From the NCBI RefSeq assembly GCF_011068285.1, contig NZ_CP049616.1, positions 1,530,501 to 1,594,500 on the forward strand: a stretch of DNA of 64,000 nucleotides, read 5' to 3'. The notes beneath the pieces were generated by a model that worked only from the letters and a program-made list of their open reading frames with translations, was not told the origin of the DNA and searched no databases. This stretch comes from Flagellimonas oceani. GTDB lineage: Bacteria > Bacteroidota > Bacteroidia > Flavobacteriales > Flavobacteriaceae. The translations under genes and the position numbers were made by a program. This document shows positions 61,931-64,000 of this stretch, one piece after another; position 1 is the stretch's first letter, and each line of letters begins with the position of its first letter.

Positions 61931-62746
61931 ATGGATAAATTACCAAAAATTGCTTTGCCTGCTTTAGCAGGAATTATTTTTCTCATCATTTTTGCATCAA
62001 GGTCAACCGTGACCATTGGCTCCGGTGAAGCTGGAGTTTTGTATAAATATTTTGGTGGTGGTGTGGTTACGGACGAACCGCCATTGGGAGAAGGTTTTCA
62101 TTTGGTGGCGCCTTGGAACAAGGTCTACATTTATGAAGTTCGCCAACAGGAACGCTTGGAAAAAATGAACGTACTCTCATCCAACGGATTGGACATTAAA
62201 TTGGAAGCGTCCGTTTGGTTTCAACCCGAATATAATGAGCTTGGAAAATTGCATCAGGAGAAAAGCGAACAGTATATCGAGCGTGTGCTGCTTCCGGCCA
62301 TCCGCTCAGCCGCGCGTAGTGTAGTGGGCAGGTATACCCCGGAGCAATTGTACTCAAGCAAACGAGATGCCATCCAACAAGAAATTTTTGAGGAAACGGA
62401 AAAAATTGTGGCAGACCAATACATTCAATTAAATGAGGTGCTGGTACGAGATGTTACGTTGCCGCCCACAATTAAGGATGCCATTGAGCGTAAATTAAAG
62501 CAAGAGCAACAGTCGTTGGAGTACGAATTTAGATTGGTGACCGCTGAAAAAGAAGCAGAAAAAGTCCGTATTGAAGCCCAAGGTAAGGCAGATGCGAACC
62601 GAATTTTGAGTGCATCTTTAACGGATAAAATATTGCAGGACAAAGGTATAGATGCAACCTTGAAACTATCGGAATCACCAAATGCCAAAATTGTGGTCGT
62701 AGGGTCTGGTGAAAGTGGGTTGCCATTAATTTTGGGAAATAACTAA
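61931..62746 (+). CDS. prohibitin/SPFH-domain membrane protein
   Basis: A 271-residue protein with an N-terminal membrane helix (LPALAGIIFLIIFASRS), an SPFH domain (GEGFHLVAPWNKVYIYEVRQ) and a C-terminal coiled coil (LEYEFRLVTAEKEAEKVRIE). Prohibitin-like proteins form ring scaffolds that organise membranes and modulate FtsH-type proteases. It lies 12 bases after the vWA gene and upstream of the his leader. Confidence 0.9.
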   Translation: MDKLPKIALPALAGIIFLIIFASRSTVTIGSGEAGVLYKYFGGGVVTDEPPLGEGFHLVAPWNKVYIYEVRQQERLEKMNVLSSNGLDIKLEASVWFQPEYNELGKLHQEKSEQYIERVLLPAIRSAARSVVGRYTPEQLYSSKRDAIQQEIFEETEKIVADQYIQLNEVLVRDVTLPPTIKDAIERKLKQEQQSLEYEFRLVTAEKEAEKVRIEAQGKADANRILSASLTDKILQDKGIDATLKLSESPNAKIVVVGSGESGLPLILGNN

Positions 62747-62757
62747 ATTTCCCTTTT

Positions 62758-62784
62758 TTGATATAAAAATATATCCTACTTTTG
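62758..62784 (+). promoter_or_regulatory. promoter of the his operon
   Basis: TACTTTTG (62777-62784) is an exact -7 box; TTG (62758-62760) is 16 bases upstream, one less than the usual range. The leader-peptide ATG is 7 bases downstream. Confidence 0.65.
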
Positions 62785-62791
62785 AAGCATA

Positions 62792-62845
62792 ATGAGAAAC
62801 AAAAACACACATCATCATTTTTATACTTGCCCTCAAGCGAGATAG
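62792..62845 (+). CDS. hisL: his operon leader peptide
   Basis: A 17-codon frame, MRNKNTHHHFYTCPQAR, with three consecutive His codons (62810-62818). It lies between the his promoter and a terminator upstream of hisG. Stalling of the ribosome at His codons when charged tRNA-His is scarce would expose CTCAAGCG (62832-62839), which can pair with CGTTTGAG (62881-62888), the left arm of the terminator. Confidence 0.85.
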   Translation: MRNKNTHHHFYTCPQAR

Positions 62846-62910
62846 AAATGTATTGTTGTTTTTAAAAATATATTCTAACCCGTTTGAGAAATCAAACGGG
62901 TTTATTTTTT
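62832..62910 (+). promoter_or_regulatory. histidine attenuator: antiterminator and terminator
   Basis: Terminator: AACCCGTTTGA (62877-62887) pairs with TCAAACGGGTT (62892-62902) perfectly over 11 bases around GAAA, followed by TATTTTTT. Antiterminator: CTCAAGCG (62832-62839), inside the leader peptide gene, pairs with CGTTTGAG (62881-62888) over eight positions with one G-U. The two structures exclude each other. Confidence 0.82.
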
Positions 62911-62946
62911 GTACCCCTTTGGTTTTTCAGACAAAACGATTGAAAA

Positions 62947-63804
62947 ATGACAAAAATTAGAATTGCTGTTCAAAAAAGTGGCCGATTAAATGAGGATTCG
63001 CTCGCCATTTTAAAAGATTGCGGTATTTCCATCGACAATGGAAAAGACCAATTAAAAGCGACTTCCCGTAATTTTCCTTTAGAGGTGTTTTACCTCCGGA
63101 ATGGTGACATCCCTCAATATTTGCGGGATGGGGTAGTGGACATTGCCATAATCGGAGAAAATGTTTTGATTGAAAAAGGAAAGGACATCTCTATTGCAGA
63201 ACGTTTGAATTTCTCCAAATGCCGTGTATCCTTGGCCGTTCCGAAAAACGAGACCTACAATTCCATCAAGGACTTTGAAGGTAAAAAGATTGCCACTTCC
63301 TATCCGAATACCGTCAAGGAATATTTGGCATCCAAAGGAGTGACGGCCGATTTGCACATTATCAATGGTTCTGTGGAAATTGCCCCCAACATTGGCTTAG
63401 CTTACGGAATCTGTGATATTGTCTCCAGTGGCAGTACGCTTTTCAAAAATAATTTGAAGGAAGTGGAAGTGATGTTGAAAAGCGAGGCGGTTCTTGCCGT
63501 ATCGCCAACCATTTCAGAGGAACGTAAAGAGCTGTTGAAGAAAATCCAGTTCAGGATCAAATCCGTGCTTCAAGCGCGTCAGAACAAATATGTGTTGATG
63601 AACGCTCCGAACGATAAATTGGACAAAATTATTTCTATTTTACCAGGGATGCGTAGCCCTACGGTCTTGCCCTTGGCGGAAGAGGGCTGGAGCTCGGTGC
63701 ACACCGTAATCAACCGGGAAACGTTTTGGGAAGTGATCGATGAGCTGAAACAAGCAGGTGCAGAAGGAATTTTGGTGTGTCCTATCGAAAAAATGGTATT
63801 GTAA
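62947..63804 (+). CDS. hisG: ATP phosphoribosyltransferase (long form)
   Basis: A 285-residue enzyme of the first step of histidine synthesis. It has IRIAVQKSGRLNEDSL, VDIAIIGENVL, and GICDIVSSGSTLFKNNLKEV, the PRPP-binding region. The length and C-terminal regulatory domain (SPTVLPLAEEGWSSVHTVIN) identify the long, self-sufficient form that is feedback-inhibited by histidine and does not need HisZ. It is controlled by the attenuator directly upstream. Confidence 0.97.
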   Translation: MTKIRIAVQKSGRLNEDSLAILKDCGISIDNGKDQLKATSRNFPLEVFYLRNGDIPQYLRDGVVDIAIIGENVLIEKGKDISIAERLNFSKCRVSLAVPKNETYNSIKDFEGKKIATSYPNTVKEYLASKGVTADLHIINGSVEIAPNIGLAYGICDIVSSGSTLFKNNLKEVEVMLKSEAVLAVSPTISEERKELLKKIQFRIKSVLQARQNKYVLMNAPNDKLDKIISILPGMRSPTVLPLAEEGWSSVHTVINRETFWEVIDELKQAGAEGILVCPIEKMVL

Positions 63805-63835
63805 ACAATGACAGATAAGGTTTTAATGAATAATT

Positions 63836-63851
63836 GTCCCCTTGAGGGGAC
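63836..63851 (+). other. hairpin between hisG and hisD
   Basis: GTCCCCT and AGGGGAC pair perfectly around TG. No T-run follows, so it is not a terminator; it may be an RNA-stability or processing element between the two genes. Confidence 0.5.
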
Positions 63852-63865
63852 CTTAGGGGTGTAAA

Positions 63866-64000
63866 ATGAAGAAAATAGTCAAACCAAATAAAAGTGATTG
63901 GGACGAAATTTTAAAGCGTCCCACGCAGACCGTTTCCGATATTGAAGCGGTGGTCAACAGCATTTTCAAAGAGGTGAAAGCTGATGGTGATACGGTCATC
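63866..64000 (+). CDS. hisD: histidinol dehydrogenase, N-terminal part (runs off window)
   Basis: The ATG at 63866 opens a frame through the window end (45 codons). The visible part is KPNKSDWDEILKRPTQTVSD then VVNSIFKEVKADGDTVI, matching the N-terminal helix region of HisD (the family phrase EVKxxGDxA/V). The enzyme oxidises histidinol to histidine. It follows hisG by 61 bases, in the usual order hisG-hisD. Confidence 0.85.
   Translation, partial: MKKIVKPNKSDWDEILKRPTQTVSDIEAVVNSIFKEVKADGDTVI

Overview
This window reads as chromosomal DNA of a marine-type member of the family Flavobacteriaceae (Bacteroidota). The signs are the fused LpxC-FabZ protein, the PorX regulator of type IX secretion, a TonB receptor with a carboxypeptidase-like N-terminal domain, many small SPII lipoproteins, BatA-like proteins, and promoters of the flavobacterial form TTG-N(17-23)-TAnnTTTG in place of the sigma70 form. 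I saw no rRNA, tRNA, prophage, insertion sequence or CRISPR array.

Layout. 1-7.4 kb: minus-strand genes for a partial alpha/beta hydrolase, a small DUF4870-like membrane protein, a dihydroorotase-like protein that has lost metal ligands, a BatA/vWA protein, a glycosyltransferase, an SGNH hydrolase and an S10 peptidase. 7.6-12.4 kb: an acidic collagen-like lipoprotein, a long cytochrome c peroxidase and a Tat-exported oxidoreductase. 12.4-21.8 kb: lipoproteins, a LolD-like ATPase, msrA-folE, and a three-gene TonB receptor cassette. 21.9-33.4 kb: serC-serA, an acyl-CoA reductase divergent from an Alvin-type ferredoxin, ychF, a DMT transporter, parE-parC and a sterol desaturase-like protein. 33.4-39.9 kb: an XRE repressor-like gene facing an M14 peptidase across a region rich in TTAC-N4-GTAA palindromes, an Lrp regulator, aroB and proline dehydrogenase.

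40.0-47.2 kb is the main accessory region. It has an HlyD-type adaptor, a C39-peptidase ABC exporter, an HTH protein, two unlisted small genes for double-glycine peptides (each with a predicted 30-residue mature part and a GxxxG-like motif), a strong terminator, two further small proteins and a CPBP protease. It ends against a TPR/AraC regulator on the other strand. I read it as a candidate two-peptide bacteriocin or signal-peptide locus.

47.3-64 kb returns to core functions: alanine dehydrogenase, tsaE-porX, an HD hydrolase, the lipid A cluster lpxD-lpxC/fabZ-lpxA with efp and a second lpxD-like gene, sucD, fabG, a vWA protein and an SPFH protein. It closes with hisG-hisD, preceded by a complete-looking histidine attenuator: a 17-residue leader peptide with three His codons, an antiterminator and a terminator. 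Two copies of a palindromic intergenic repeat lie at about 14.9 kb and 58.9 kb.
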